This document shows, piece after piece, positions 21,270-31,909 of a stretch of 64,000 nucleotides of DNA; within the stretch, counting starts at the first letter, position 1; the number at the start of each line of letters is the position of its first letter. This stretch comes from Isoetes taiwanensis. Taxonomy: Eukaryota > Streptophyta > Lycopodiopsida > Isoetales > Isoetaceae. The notes under the pieces are model-generated. The model worked only from the letters and a program-made list of their open reading frames with translations, did not search any database and had not been told where the DNA came from. The position numbers and the translations under genes are program-made. The stretch spans positions 7,829,424-7,893,423 of the forward strand of contig JAJEKV010000053.1 in NCBI GenBank assembly GCA_021234155.1, given 5' to 3'.

Positions 21270-22110
21270 ATGGTGCATGCCCAACCTTCCTCTTTTTTTG
21301 GTTTCCTTTCCTTCCTCTTCTTCTTTGTTCTTGATTTTTTTTCTTCCCATTCTTCCATGCCTCGTTCATTCTTCCTCCTTCTTTCTTTCTCATGCTTCAT
21401 TTCTTCCTCATTCTTCCTCATGCTTCATTTCTTCCTCCTTCTTCCATGCTTCATTCTTTCCTCATTCTTTCTTCCCATATTTCTTCTTTCCTCATTTCTT
21501 TCTCATTCTTTCTTCCTCATTCTTTCTCATTTCTTTCTTCCTCATGCTTTCTCATTCTTTATTCCTCACTCTTTCTCATTCTTCCTCATTCTTTCTAATT
21601 TCTTGCTTTCTCATTTCTTTCTCATGCTTTCTCATTTCTTTCTCATGCTTTCTCATTTGTTTCTCATTTCCATTCTTTCTCATGCTTTCTCATTCCTAAT
21701 TCTTTCCCCTCCCTTCCCTCGTTTCTTTCTTCTCTTCCCTTCCTTATTCTTCATTTTTTTTCACTTCTTATTCTTCATTCTTTTTAATTTCATTTCTTCA
21801 TTCTTCATTTGTTTCTTATTCTTCACATTTCTTCCTCACTTTCCATTCGATCCTTTTCTTTCCCTTCCCTTATTTCTTCCTTCCATTCTATTCCCTTCCC
21901 TTCTCTTATTTCCTCTTATTTTTCTTCATTCTTTCTTGTTTCTTCTCTTATTTCTTCTCTATTCTATCCTTATTTCTTCCCTTCTATTCTCTTATTTCTT
22001 TCTCTTGTTTTATTTCTATCTCTTGTTTTCTATCCCCTTTTTTTTTCCTTTCTTTCTTCTTGATCTTTTTTCTTCTTTGTTCTTATTCCTCTAATGCTTT
22101 GTTATACATT
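21270..22110 (+). repeat. 800-base pyrimidine tract
   Basis: The plus strand is almost only T and C, built of irregular cattctttctcat- and ttcttcctcat-like words. It yields a 274-codon frame of F, S, L and H that is a composition artefact. The tract can form triplex-prone purine/pyrimidine DNA. It lies in the CACTA-2 leader, just upstream of the leader modules. Confidence 0.85.
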
Positions 22111-22232
22111 TGCGGCTTTCTATTACGATTTGGACCCAGCGGGATCTTGTACACGCGTCCTTATTTTGGTAAGTAGTTGATCGCACTTGCATTTTATTTT
22201 TATAGTTTTAAGTAGGTTAAAAAAATTGATGG

Positions 22233-22616
22233 AGTGGCTTGTTCAAGGGCACGGGTCGGCTCCACCTAGAGTGGGGAGGACCATGTACCCGGGTTCGAAG
22301 TCCACTTTCACTACAATCATAAATGTTTCCTAGGTTAATGAGTGGCTTGTTCAAGGGCACGGTCGGCTCCACCTAGAGTGGAGAGGACCACGTACCCGGG
22401 TTCAAGTCCACTTCAGTTCCACTTGTTATTTTTTAGGTTTAAAATAAAATTGTAGTGGCTTGTTCAAGGTCACGGTCGGCTCCACCTTGCGTGGAGAGGA
22501 CTAGGTGTCCGGGTCCAAGTCCACTTTTCTTCTCATTCTTAGGTAGATGTGGCTACGGCAAGGACATGGTCGGCTCCACCGCGAGTGGGGAGGACCAGGT
22601 GTTCGGGCCTTAGTTC
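22233..22616 (+). repeat. Four copies of the leader module in CACTA-2
   Basis: Copies start at about 22233, 22341, 22454 and 22549, each with gtggcttgttcaagg, ggtcggctccacc, gtggagaggacc and an end such as GGTTCAAGTCC (22399-22409) or GGTTCGAAGTCC (22292-22303). The end resembles the tRNA B box (GGTTCGANTCC). The fourth copy is the most diverged. The same module occurs three times in CACTA-1. Confidence 0.75.
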
Positions 22617-22619
22617 ACG

Positions 22620-23255
22620 TTTATTGTCAGTTTTAGCTAGAGGTAGCTAGGGCTAGGTTAAGTTAACAGTAACTGGATGATTCCCTTCACACCCGTGCTA
22701 GTTAAAAAAAAAATAGGTTAGGCTAACTTAATGTAGTACTAATTCGCACTAAAAGCGTTGGTAAAAAAATAACTTAACTAATTAACTAAATTATTTCGAA
22801 CATGTCTAGTTAAGTTAGCCAAAGGCATAAAAAATTATATGTACAATTAACTAAACTTAAAGTGACCTCTATAGTGCTAATTTCTAATTTAGTTAATTTT
22901 TAGTTAATTTTGCTAACTAATCCGAACAAGGTGCGAAGATAAGTTTAGGTAGTGTTTTTGGTTAAAAAAGTTAACTAAAATTTGGGACTATCTCGCTACT
23001 AATTAACTAGTAATATCTGAATGTAAATTGACCGTGGGTCCGAATACCCTAATCTAACCTATTTAGTTTTTCTTGTTTTTCTTCTTTTTTTTTCTTGCTT
23101 TTTGGGGGGGGGCGGATAAGGTATTAGTCGCCATAGGGGCGTGTTATAAGTAATGATTATATGGTGCATACATGTTTGATATTATCAGATTATGTTGCAT
23201 TTACTTTGTGCATGCTTGGCTTTTGTATTCATTATTTTGTTTTGTTTGTAGGCAT
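22620..23255. other. Leader/intron-like AT-rich stretch of CACTA-2
   Basis: Repeated ttaagttagctaa- and ttaactaa-type words and a poly-pyrimidine run near 23080. It ends at a good splice acceptor (ttgtttgtag at 23252). No coding signal. Confidence 0.45.
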
Positions 23256-23780
23256 AAAATGGCCTCGATGGGGACAGAGATGCTTAGTGAAATTAGGCGC
23301 ATCCTCATCAATCAAATATGCTATGATCGACCTTTAACGACATATGCAAACCCGATGATCGAATTAACCGTTTTGTAGCATCGGTTGAGAAAGAATGTCG
23401 GTCTGAATTATGTGGGAGGTGGCGAGCATGAGTCCGAAGTTGGAAGATATGATGAGAAAGAACTTAAAGTCTTGGGTTTGCAATCCCGAGCCGAATTGAG
23501 GATGCTACTTAAGTATAAAGTGCCACTTATGAGCCCCTTTGCCGAGGCATACATTGGGGACGATGGGCTAATTCGTGGCGAAGTGCAAAGGTTCGACTTA
23601 AAAGATCACAAGATGGCGATGCTTGATCTCAATGATGAGCGGTGAAGGAGTTAGATAGTCTTATCCATGGTGGGAGCTCTATTGGTGCAGGGGCTAGATT
23701 ATCATTACATGCTCATGATAAATGTGTCTTTGCATTTATTGACATTGACATTCCCGTGGATCTTTGTTGGAGTTGTAAAG
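23256..23780 (+). pseudogene. Unrecognised CACTA-2 exon(s)
   Basis: After the splice acceptor, the ATG in MASMGTEMLSEIRR starts a frame that stops at 23378. The next phase from 23385 continues NVGLNYVGGGEHESEVGRYD to a stop at 23645, and a third phase reads LIHGGSSIGAGARLSLHAHD near 23670. The composition is clearly protein-like, so it is one damaged exon set. It may be the N-terminal part of the kinase-like protein that follows. I do not recognise the family. Confidence 0.45.
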
Positions 23781-23789
23781 TGCATTGGT

Positions 23790-24711
23790 AGTAAACAAGG
23801 CGCCAAATATACCAAATCCGGATCTTGGGAACCCGTACTTTAATCAAGATGATTATTATATCTGGCATTGTGTGGAGAGGCCAAGATAGAGCTGCATCAT
23901 GGTTGTTGGCTGACAAGTATATCCGTTTCAAGAGCCCAAGTCCAGCATTGGCCACACCCCTTGGACTTGCCCCTGAGGTCTTTTGTGGAGATGAGCCACA
24001 GGGACCAATGGTAGTCCTGCCATTCATGAATGGAGGAACCTTTGCAGAATTACTTGACCATCTTCCGAGCCAATTCTCTTCTTATAGGAGATGGTCAAAT
24101 GCAATGCATAGTGCTCCAAGAAGGGCTGATATGAAGATAAGTGCGGAGTGGAAAGCCAAAATGAGACTCGTGTATAAGTACGTCCCAGAAATAGCTCTCG
24201 CTCTTGCAGAAGGAGTCTATGCCATCCACGCTCCAGGTTGGACACACACAAAGCTCAATTGCAAAGGGTCAAACTCCATTTTGATGACTCCTTACAAATG
24301 TGTGGGTGGCTATTGGTGATTGGGACACGACCCCTCCTTTTTTTTGCAAGGAGCGAATGCCCAAATTGAAGAGCCGTTATACACTACAAGATGGAAGCAG
24401 TGCGATATCCTTGGTGGGAGAAGAGAGTTTTTACATCATCATCAGATGACCAAGCATCATGGGGGCATGAGATATCTGACATATATTCCCTGGGCTACAT
24501 TTACGAGATGCTCCTTGATTTTGTCCAGGCAATGCGGCTTATGGGGTTGTGTGTTGAGATAAACCCAACCGACCGATACTCTAGCACATTGGACATCATC
24601 CAACATATGAAGGTCCAAATGATGATGGATAGAGAGCTGGTGCACATGGATCGCCCATCTATTGCTCGCGTCGTCGATGTGTTCAAAACAGCAGGGCTTT
24701 CTTCGATATAG
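23790..24711 (+). pseudogene. Protein-kinase-like segment lacking catalytic residues, inside CACTA-2
   Basis: Landmarks of a kinase C-lobe occur in order: hinge-like MVVLPFMNGGTFAELLDHL (about 24008), ALALAEGVYAIHAPGW (about 24195), GWTHTKLNCKGSNSILM where kinases have HRDLKxxNILL, a shifted-phase VAIGDWD at 24306-24326 where kinases have DFG, then SDIYSLGYIYEMLLD (about 24470; normally D-x-x-S-x-G) and GLCVEINPTDRYSS (about 24548, the final CW...P-x-x-R helix). The HRD aspartate is replaced (HTK) and the N-lobe glycine loop and lysine are not seen, so this would be a pseudokinase at best. Frame breaks near 24305 and 24395 interrupt it. It sits between leader and TNPA-like gene and is probably captured host sequence. 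Confidence 0.55.
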
Positions 24712-24951
24712 TTGTGAGAGAGAGAGGCGACATATGAAGTGTGGTGATCCACTTGAGATGGCTAAGCTACTGTTAAATGCTTGCAAGAAATGATTAATAT
24801 AATTTTGTCTTCCTATTTGAGGCTTGTTGCAACCAATAAATGTTTTTTAGTCAAAATTACTAATGAAAAAAGTAATTTATTAATCAAAAAAATTATTATT
24901 AATGGTAAATAAATTATTAATCATAACTTGTAGATAAAGTGTCGCTACAGA

Positions 24952-25215
24952 CGTCAAACCCTAGGTTTTGTGTGCTACATCATCAAACCCTAGATTGTAA
25001 ATGCCATGTGGCACAATCTAGGGTTTGATGATGTGGCACACGCAAGCTAGGGTTTGATGACATGGCACTTACTATGATGTGGCAATAGGAAGTCGCGACG
25101 TGACACAACCTAGGGTTTGATGATGTGCCACACATAGCGTAGGGTTTCATGATGTGGCACTAAAAATGCCATGGGATAATTTAGGGTTCGGTGTATGACA
25201 TGATACATGGCCTGA
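24952..25215. repeat. Short tandem repeats around ctagggtttgatgatgtggc
   Basis: The motif ctagggtttgatgatgtggc and its reverse complement recur six or seven times at roughly 45-base steps, with variants (acatggcac, gtgccacac). Each copy has aaaccctag, a telobox-like sequence known from plant promoters. The first two copies are inverted relative to the rest (24957-25016), so a hairpin is possible. Confidence 0.65.
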
Positions 25216-25663
25216 TAATATGGCAACCTAGAGTTCGATATGCACCCCATACATATATACGAGATACTTTTCTAATATAAATAAGAAGATAAGAATATAA
25301 ATTTAGGTATTTATTCAAAGACACTTGTTCAAAGCTTTTCTCTCGCTAGTTCTCGTTATGTTCAAATTAATATATATAGTCATGGCGGAGGCTCAATTCT
25401 TAGCGGTTTTCCTCATTGTGGCCCTCTTTCTGCTGATGCAATATTCATGGCATTACGCGTCTCCCCCTCCGCCCCCGGTCAAGACGGTCAAGACTGCAGT
25501 AAGTCTGCCGGGGCTCATTAGTGGCACATTTCGAACCATAAAAATACTATTTTTCATCTCTATGGTTTGTAAGTATCATTCTATTATTGCAACCAATATC
25601 ATTCATGGTTATCAAATGTTTCTCTCACAATTTCTTTTTGATCTAGGTGTGCTCTTTTCTCGG

Positions 25664-27790
25664 CATGATGAATAGAGGTAATCGCAATCGTACGGAGAAT
25701 GAGCAAGACGAAGGTAAGTATTTATATAGTTTTTATTATACGCTTTACCCTCTAATTAGGTATGTGAGTTTATGCATGGAGTTTTAATTTGTTGTGTAGA
25801 GGAAAGGGACGAGTTTAGAGAAAATAGGAGGAGGACTCCACGAGGTAGGGGCAATCGTCTTTGATGGTCCTCCAAGGCGCCAACCTCCACCTATCACTAC
25901 ACCGGCGAGGTTTGGGTATTAAGATAGCTTTTTATAAAAATAATAAATAAATGAATTGTTTTTGCATGATATTTGTGCTTCTGCAGCTCCTCCGCTCCTC
26001 CGCCTTCCTCATAGAAACATGTCTCCGCCGAGAGAGACCAAATTGCAGCATATTTTGCCTCTTTGACACCAACGCCCGGTTAGGCACCTCTCCGCCCTAT
26101 TCCCCAACGACATAGTGTTGATTATCGGCCTCCACGTTTCGCGAGAATATTGAGAATGCTAGACATAGTATGGACTCCGTTCTAGGCAAGAGGCGGGAAC
26201 AGATTTTTCTAATGCAAGGAACTTGGAGGAAGATTTCAACGGTAAATATATATCCACTACGCACCAAACATTTCTTTGGTTGCGGCATGTTAAAGATGCT
26301 CATTCTCTCATTACTTCCCGTGTCAAGAAGTAGTGGAGCAACAGACTCACAACCTTCAAGATCGCTGAACGATCATCACGGGGGTTGGGATCCGAAGAAC
26401 ATGGTCGCTCGCCTGACTTGGAGAGGCAAGGATCCCGACGACGTCCACGTGTCACTGAAGAAGAGCGTCCATTTCGCTTTGTTTTAGACACGTAAGTCTG
26501 CGGGTGATTTGGCCCCGAATATACCCGACTATCATATTAATAATAATTTTTTGATGTAAGTTATGTGAACATATTATTTAAGATATCAACCTTAAATATT
26601 AGTACTTTGTCATCTAAATTTGTTGTTTTGTTCATTCTCTTCACTTAGAATACATTGCAAAGTGCTCAAAAGGTTCTTAATCGGGACGGGATATGTATAT
26701 TGACGGTAGACATAAACACGCTTTTATATACCCACCATTTATGCTTCAGGGACGCTCTTCCTAAGAAGGATGATGAGGGAAGTGTCTTTTATACTACACT
26801 GAGGGACGCAGTCACAAATAATATCTCTCGTTTATGGCCTCCCCACGGTATAGGGGAGTGGCCTGGCGCTTATGACCAACGCGAAATAGAGAGCGTCAAA
26901 AATAAAATGAAACAGAGTTTCCCAGAGATAGAAAAAGCAAAGGCGTTTAACTGGAAGAAGCTCACTTCGATGATGGGCGAGCTTATACGAAAAAGGAGGT
27001 ACATAACCTAGTCATAGTCTTGTTTTTATTATTTTGATATGGCGTTGATCTATCGATTTATGTCAAAGGCACCATGTGGTCAAGGAACTGAAGCAGACTT
27101 GCGAAAAAGAAGGAGGCGATTGGTCAAAAGTCCCTAAACCACTTAATCTCCACAAGGAAGATATCAAGGTATTTCTTATTTTTTTTTGTCATTCGTTCAC
27201 TTTAACTTGTGATAATGTTGTGTGCCTTGCAATCAGATTGCATTCGAACGTGCAAAGGATCCAGAAAGCAAACATAGAGCTCGGACCGACAAAGCAACTA
27301 AAAGTGATCGAAAGGCGTCTCATTTGGGCTCCGGCGGTCGAAAAGGGTTTTTCCATAGATTCGTAAGAGCTATATTAGTTCACATTAATTTTAATAAGAA
27401 CTTTAAATGTCACTAGCTAATACTCGTTATATTGTCATAGGAACATCTATACGGGTTTGCCCCTAACAAGCAGCAGGTACAAGTAGCCACGGAGCGTGGA
27501 GCTGTTTATCTGTATCAACAGGTTATCTGACGAGGGAACTCTCCCAATTTGCGGGGAATGCTGGGTGCGTTGTAGAAAATTATTATAATTCTATGAACTA
27601 CATTAACGCCATATTCTTTTGGTTTTTATAGGAAGCGAAAGGCGGATATGAATGAAGGTCTACAAAGATGACATAAGGCTCGGGCGCCGGCGAGGATACG
27701 CAAACGCCGATGGAGAACCATCCAATCGCGAACCGCACTGCGTCGCCCCTCTAACTACGTACTCGGATGACTACTCCACTGAATCTGAGA
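25664..27790 (+). CDS. TNPA/Transposase_24-like gene of CACTA-2, several exons, damaged
   Basis: An ATG at 25664 begins MMNRGNRNRTENEQDEG, followed by a GTAAGT donor. The next exon (about 25801) reads EERDEFRENRRRTPRGRGN. Later exons are well delimited: about 26650 to a donor near 26998, with FRDALPKKDDEG and YDQREIESVKNKMKQSFPEI; about 27068-27168 (HHVVKELKQTCEKEG); 27237-27365 (IAFERAKDPESKHRARTDKA, SHLGSGGRKGFFHRF); and from 27441 (HLYGFAPNKQQVQVATERG). The order of a basic region, R-x-K, then GSGG and a C-terminal E-rich part resembles Transposase_24 (Ptta/En/Spm), the accessory DNA-binding protein of CACTA elements. The family match is moderate. Stops near 25860 and 26060 show damage. 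Confidence 0.5.
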
Positions 27791-27835
27791 GAGAGTAGCT
27801 CTAGGCTAAAAGGGTGGATACTCCTCTTAACGAGT

Positions 27836-27985
27836 CTTTTGTGATTATTTAAAAATATAAATACAATTCACTTTTGTGATTATTTAAAAATATAAATATA
27901 AAAATAATTTTGTGACTATTTAAAAATATGAATATAAAAACACTTTTGTGATTATTTAAAAATATTTTTATATAAATATATTTTT
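27836..27985. repeat. Tandem repeat ttttgtgattatttaaaaatata
   Basis: Three to four AT-rich copies of about 45 bases near the 3' end of CACTA-2, each with ttttgtgattatttaaaaata. They precede T runs and the 3' subterminal palindromes. Confidence 0.7.
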
Positions 27986-28017
27986 TATTTTTTTTTTTTT
28001 TTTTTTTATTTTTTTCC

Positions 28018-28507
28018 CCTTCACGTCGCATGCGACGTATCCACGTGGCTTTTTTTTTGCCACGTGGCGTTTTTATATAAATATATTTTTTATTTTTTTT
28101 TTATTTTTTCCCCTTCACGTCGCATGCGACGTATCCACGTGGCTTTTTTTTTTTTTTGGCTTTTCTACACGCGGATTTTCGAATTTTCCACGTGAATACG
28201 TTTCCACGGTCACGCCGCATGCGACGTATACACGCGGCTTTCACCCACGACGCTGCGTGGATTTTGGTGATGTTCCACGTGTATATTCCACGTGTATATT
28301 TCACGTGTCACGTGCCATGCGACGTCGCGCTGACGCTGTGTCACGCCTCAAGGCTGACGGCGTCCCGCTGACGCCGCCAACGCGTCGCATGCGGCGATGT
28401 CCGCAACGACGTCTGGCTGACGCGTCGAAGCGACGCTGCCGACGACGCTAGAGACGCCGTCGCAGACGTCGCTATTGGCGTCGCTAAATGGCCTTTTTCT
28501 TGTTGTG
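28018..28507. repeat. 3' subterminal repeats and terminal repeat of CACTA-2
   Basis: Perfect ACGTCGCATGCGACGT at 28023-28038 and 28117-28132, each followed by atccacgtggc, arise from a 94-base tandem duplication. Further decayed cores are at about 28213, 28316 and 28382. Many cacgtg and gacgc words fill the last 300 bases, ending in gacgtcgctattggcgtcgc and the terminal repeat to 28507. Confidence 0.75.
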
Positions 28508-28510
28508 CTT

Positions 28511-30422
28511 GATTAAATTTATGAGCTCCTGTCTGGTAGGATTTGAAGGATATTAAAGCAACTAGGCACAAAATTGCCTCAGAGATTACTGCAAAAAAAA
28601 AAATAATGTTACCAGATCATCTCTGTATGTTCAAACTGTGTCGAGTTCCCTTCTTTGCAAATTCATGGCTCCACCGATTCAACTGTATTACGTTTTATTT
28701 GCAACCAAGTCAATTGCTAGCTACCAACTGCAAGGCGGTGCGCCAAATAACCAAATCGATGCACTGGTTGAGGTGCCAGCCTAAGGACGCTTCCAAGATA
28801 ATTTGTCTGGAATCTTATCTCCATGGGATAACATATTTTTACATCAATTCAATGTACTCCAGAAGCGTCCTTTCTTTATCTAAAACTACTCTAGCCTATT
28901 TTATAGCAGAATGCTCTGTACCCAAATAAACCTACCCTGATCCAGCTACATTTGCTTCCGCTGCTCGGGCTCACTGGAGCTCCATGTTGCCAAATGATGG
29001 GCTCAAAACTCCTGTGCATGCAAACACAAATCAAATTGCAGAAGAAACCCAGTTGCAAAAGAAATAAAAAAATCAAATTACTCACATTTAAACCCTCGTA
29101 GAAGAAATTGCAGAAGAAATTGCAGCGGACGGGAAACAAGGGTCTGAATATGGCAAAGTATCAAATTGCTGAAGAAATCCCATCCATTGGTCATGACTCT
29201 TTCGTTGCCATCATTAGCCTTCCGCTGGTCATGCCTCACGAAATGAGAAGGCACAAATCCGAAATGGCCGTGTGATGCTTGAAAAACCTTAAAACAAAGG
29301 TCGAACCTAACCCTAGCTGTTATCAGCAACCATGAATACTCCGGCGGACAAATAGTTGCTTTTCTAATTTCCCTGACCCTACGATCAGAAAATAACGAAT
29401 CGGACGGCTAGAAATGAAAACAGCCGACGTGGCACGACACGTGGCATAGCTCAGAACGCAGGAAAGTGTGCAGGGGGGGTTAGGCAACCCTGCTAAAAAA
29501 AAACAAATAAATAAATAAAAAATCTCCAATTGACTAGCCTTCCAGTATTTTGGATACCTTTGGGGATCAAATCGATGGCAGGGCAGGCCGTCCAGCCGCT
29601 GCTTGCGCGAACAACAGAGCCCTCATTGACTCTTTGTAGCCCACCCAATCGATGGTGCCATGTCACCTATGGATTTTCTTCTTTAGCTTTAAATTCTGGC
29701 CTTTTTAGTTATTTTAAAGAGTTTTATGTAGGAATCAAGCCAGAATGGAGTCATTGGGCAATCCTTTTTATTGACCTACCTGGTTTTTCGACCGCCTCAG
29801 TACAAATAAGAACCTCTACCAAATAATTCATGTCATCACCATTTGCATTACCAATATGCTCATTATATTCCTTACATTACAAAAAGCCTTCAAGATTTTT
29901 TGAAGGGCTATGAAGGCCAATGAAGGGCAATTTGGAGCAACACATGTGCAGCATTTGTATGACGACATGCTTTTTTGAAAGGTGCAAAGTTACAAACTTG
30001 TTGCATTAACAAGTGAATGGGCATCTATTTCCCTCCATCCTTGATGCCATTGTAGCAGTATGATATTAAAATTACTTGCCAACTAACAAGCATTATTCCT
30101 AAATCACAAAATAGCAAAAACAAGCATTCCAATGTTCTCCTCCCTTTTGAAGATCTCATAAATTTTGCATTGAGTTCAATTTGCATCCAAGGCTTTGATA
30201 GAATAGGATGGAATAATGGGACCCATACAATCGAGCATATGTATTTGACACTTCACCCTTAATTTGGTTCTTACAACCGCGCAATGGCACTTTTGAACTG
30301 GAATGACAAGGAGAAATTTAGTGGTCCCAAATCATGTACAACCAATGAAGAGGTCACTTGTAAAATAAGGTAAAGTTTCATTTGGACACATAACCTTGTT
30401 AAAAGAGAATCATGTTGGTTTA
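28511..30422. other. No recognisable gene
   Basis: Short frames at 28543-28929 and 29530-29826 on the plus strand carry no family motif, and the second has an in-frame composition typical of non-coding DNA. Around 29098-29130 gaagaaattgca is repeated. I see nothing else. Confidence 0.4.
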
Positions 30423-31268
30423 GAGTTTTAGAAGATTTAATAGTTTCTTTGTTTTCCAAGCCAACCAGAGGAAAGAAGCAACTACCTTGTACTTGTGTGT
30501 AACAAATATAATGGCTTCACCTAGTATGTGTACGTACACATCTAATGGGAAAACAATTGAGCAATAAAAGGACATTTTGGACTTGGATTCTTTATTTGCG
30601 AATGAACTCAAGACTTGGATTCCTATTCCATGCAATCCATTGCAATTGATAGGCCAGACAACCTAAATCTATCTTCCTATTGTAAAACATTACTCTTGAT
30701 AGACCAGACAACCTACATCACTCGACTGTTTCCTTTATTTAGACATTCATTGTCTTTACAAATGAAAACTCATAGAAAATGTAGCATTGTCTTTACAAAT
30801 GAAAACTGTGCTATGACATTGATTTGTCTGGAAGATTTAATAGAGTTTCTTTGTTATGCCATTAGAGTTTTGGAAGATTTAATAGTTTCTTTGTTTTCCA
30901 AGCCAACCAAAGGAAAGAAGCAATTACCTTGTACTTGTATGTAACAAATATAATGGCTTTACCTTGTACGTGTACGTAACACATCTAATGGAAAGCCATT
31001 TGAGCAGTAAAAGGACATTTTGGACTTGGATTCTTTATTTGCGAATGAACTCAAGACTTGGATTCCTATTGCATGCAATCAATTGCAATTGATAGGCCAA
31101 ACAACCTAAATCTATCTTCCCACTATAAAACATTACTATTGATAGACCAGTCAACCTAAATCACTCGGTTGTTTTCCTTATTTAGACATTCAATGCATTA
31201 GTAATGTACTAGATAAACCGTAGCATTGTCTTTACAAATGAAAACTATGCTATGCCATTGATCTGGCG
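30423..31268. repeat. Tandem duplication of about 442 bases
   Basis: The block starting gagttttagaagatttaata at 30423 recurs at 30865, with the whole order preserved: ccaagccaaccagaggaaag, ggacttggattctttatttg, gataggccagacaacctaaa, tagcattgtctttacaaatg. The copies differ by scattered substitutions and small indels. A short inner repeat (tgtctttacaaatgaaaact) occurs twice in copy 1. Non-coding. Confidence 0.85.
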
Positions 31269-31399
31269 TACTAACATTTGCTTGTTAACTGACATCCGAA
31301 CGACGTGACCACGAATGTCTTATGTTTGGATGATGAGTTTGCCAAGATGAATATTAGGTAGCAAAACCATGAGTTTAAAGAAGATGAAATGAAGGCAAA

Positions 31400-31909
31400 C
31401 TATGGGGGGCAATCCCTTAGAAAAGCCTTAAGAGGGACACAAATCTTGAGGACAACATTGAAACGTTGGGAGCTATTAAAAGTGGAGACGGTAGCAATAT
31501 GAGGGCCACCTGTAAAGGCACCGCCACAACCAAAGACTAAAAGTTGGCGGGCTGGAAGGCGGAAACGATCCTGGCCAAAGAAACAGAGGGTTCCGCGCTT
31601 CCCATGCAGGTCCAATTCCGCAGTGTAAAGGGCAAGGAAGCTGGAATAATCGGCCATGGAATCGGCCACGTAAAGCCCACGGGCTCGGCCCACTTGGTCG
31701 GAGTTGAAATCCGGCGTAAAGGTGAGCTTGTTGTCGAACAGTACCACGAAGCCGAAGAGATTTGTGAAATTGGTTGGCCTTGCCAACTTCAACGAACTGG
31801 CTGCCCTGCCTTCCTCTGGAATTAGAGTGTGGTGGAAATAAAACGTGAAGGAATTTGCTTTCGCCATGCCTCCCAGCAACACTAATATGCCCAGCGCCTT
31901 CATCTCCAT
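31400..31909 (-). CDS. Dirigent-like protein
   Basis: This is an intronless 169-residue frame. I start it at the ATG at 31909, because an upstream in-frame GTG would only add five residues and because the paralogous fragment at 36650-36709 begins with the same MEx...KALG pattern. The N-terminus (MEMKALGILVLLGGMA) is a short hydrophobic stretch consistent with a secretion signal. Then come FTFYFHHTL, FGFVVLFDNKLT, VGRARGLYVA and GTLCFFGQDRF, the landmarks of the dirigent fold, an eight-stranded barrel. Dirigent proteins act in the apoplast and direct stereoselective coupling of monolignol radicals to lignans. The later G-G-T-G-x-F box is altered (FGCGGAFTGG), so the activity cannot be assumed. 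It is the only complete host-like gene seen here. Confidence 0.8.
   Translation of the reverse strand: MEMKALGILVLLGGMAKANSFTFYFHHTLIPEEGRAASSLKLARPTNFTNLFGFVVLFDNKLTFTPDFNSDQVGRARGLYVADSMADYSSFLALYTAELDLHGKRGTLCFFGQDRFRLPARQLLVFGCGGAFTGGPHIATVSTFNSSQRFNVVLKICVPLKAFLRDCPP

Larger units (their letters stand above)
20981..28507 (+). mobile_element. CACTA-2: complete element with terminal repeats and CTT target duplication
   Basis: The left end is CACATTAAAAAAAAAGATGC (20981) and the right end ...GGCCTTTTTCTTGTTGTG (28507), whose reverse complement CACAACAAGAAAAAGGCC is close to the plant CACTA consensus CACTACAAGAAAA. CTT stands on both sides (20978-20980 and 28508-28510), the 3-base duplication expected for the superfamily. 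Both subterminal regions carry the palindrome ACGTCGCATGCGACGT. The interior, 7527 bases in all, has the leader module, a kinase-like segment and a TNPA-like gene but no TNP2 core, so it could move only with transposase from elsewhere. The left terminal repeat is more decayed than the right. Confidence 0.85.

Noticed and set aside
21270-22094. 274-codon frame of F, S, L, H residues
   Set aside because: It is a direct product of the pyrimidine tract; the amino acids follow the TTC/TCT/CTT/CAT words.
22292-22409. tRNA genes suggested by the B-box-like GGTTCGAAGTCC and GGTTCAAGTCC
   Set aside because: No cloverleaf can be drawn: the T-stem bases do not pair, the A box is poor and no acceptor stem is found.
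29530-29826. 98-codon plus-strand frame
   Set aside because: No motif, no splice context and no repeat in the window; composition resembles surrounding non-coding DNA.
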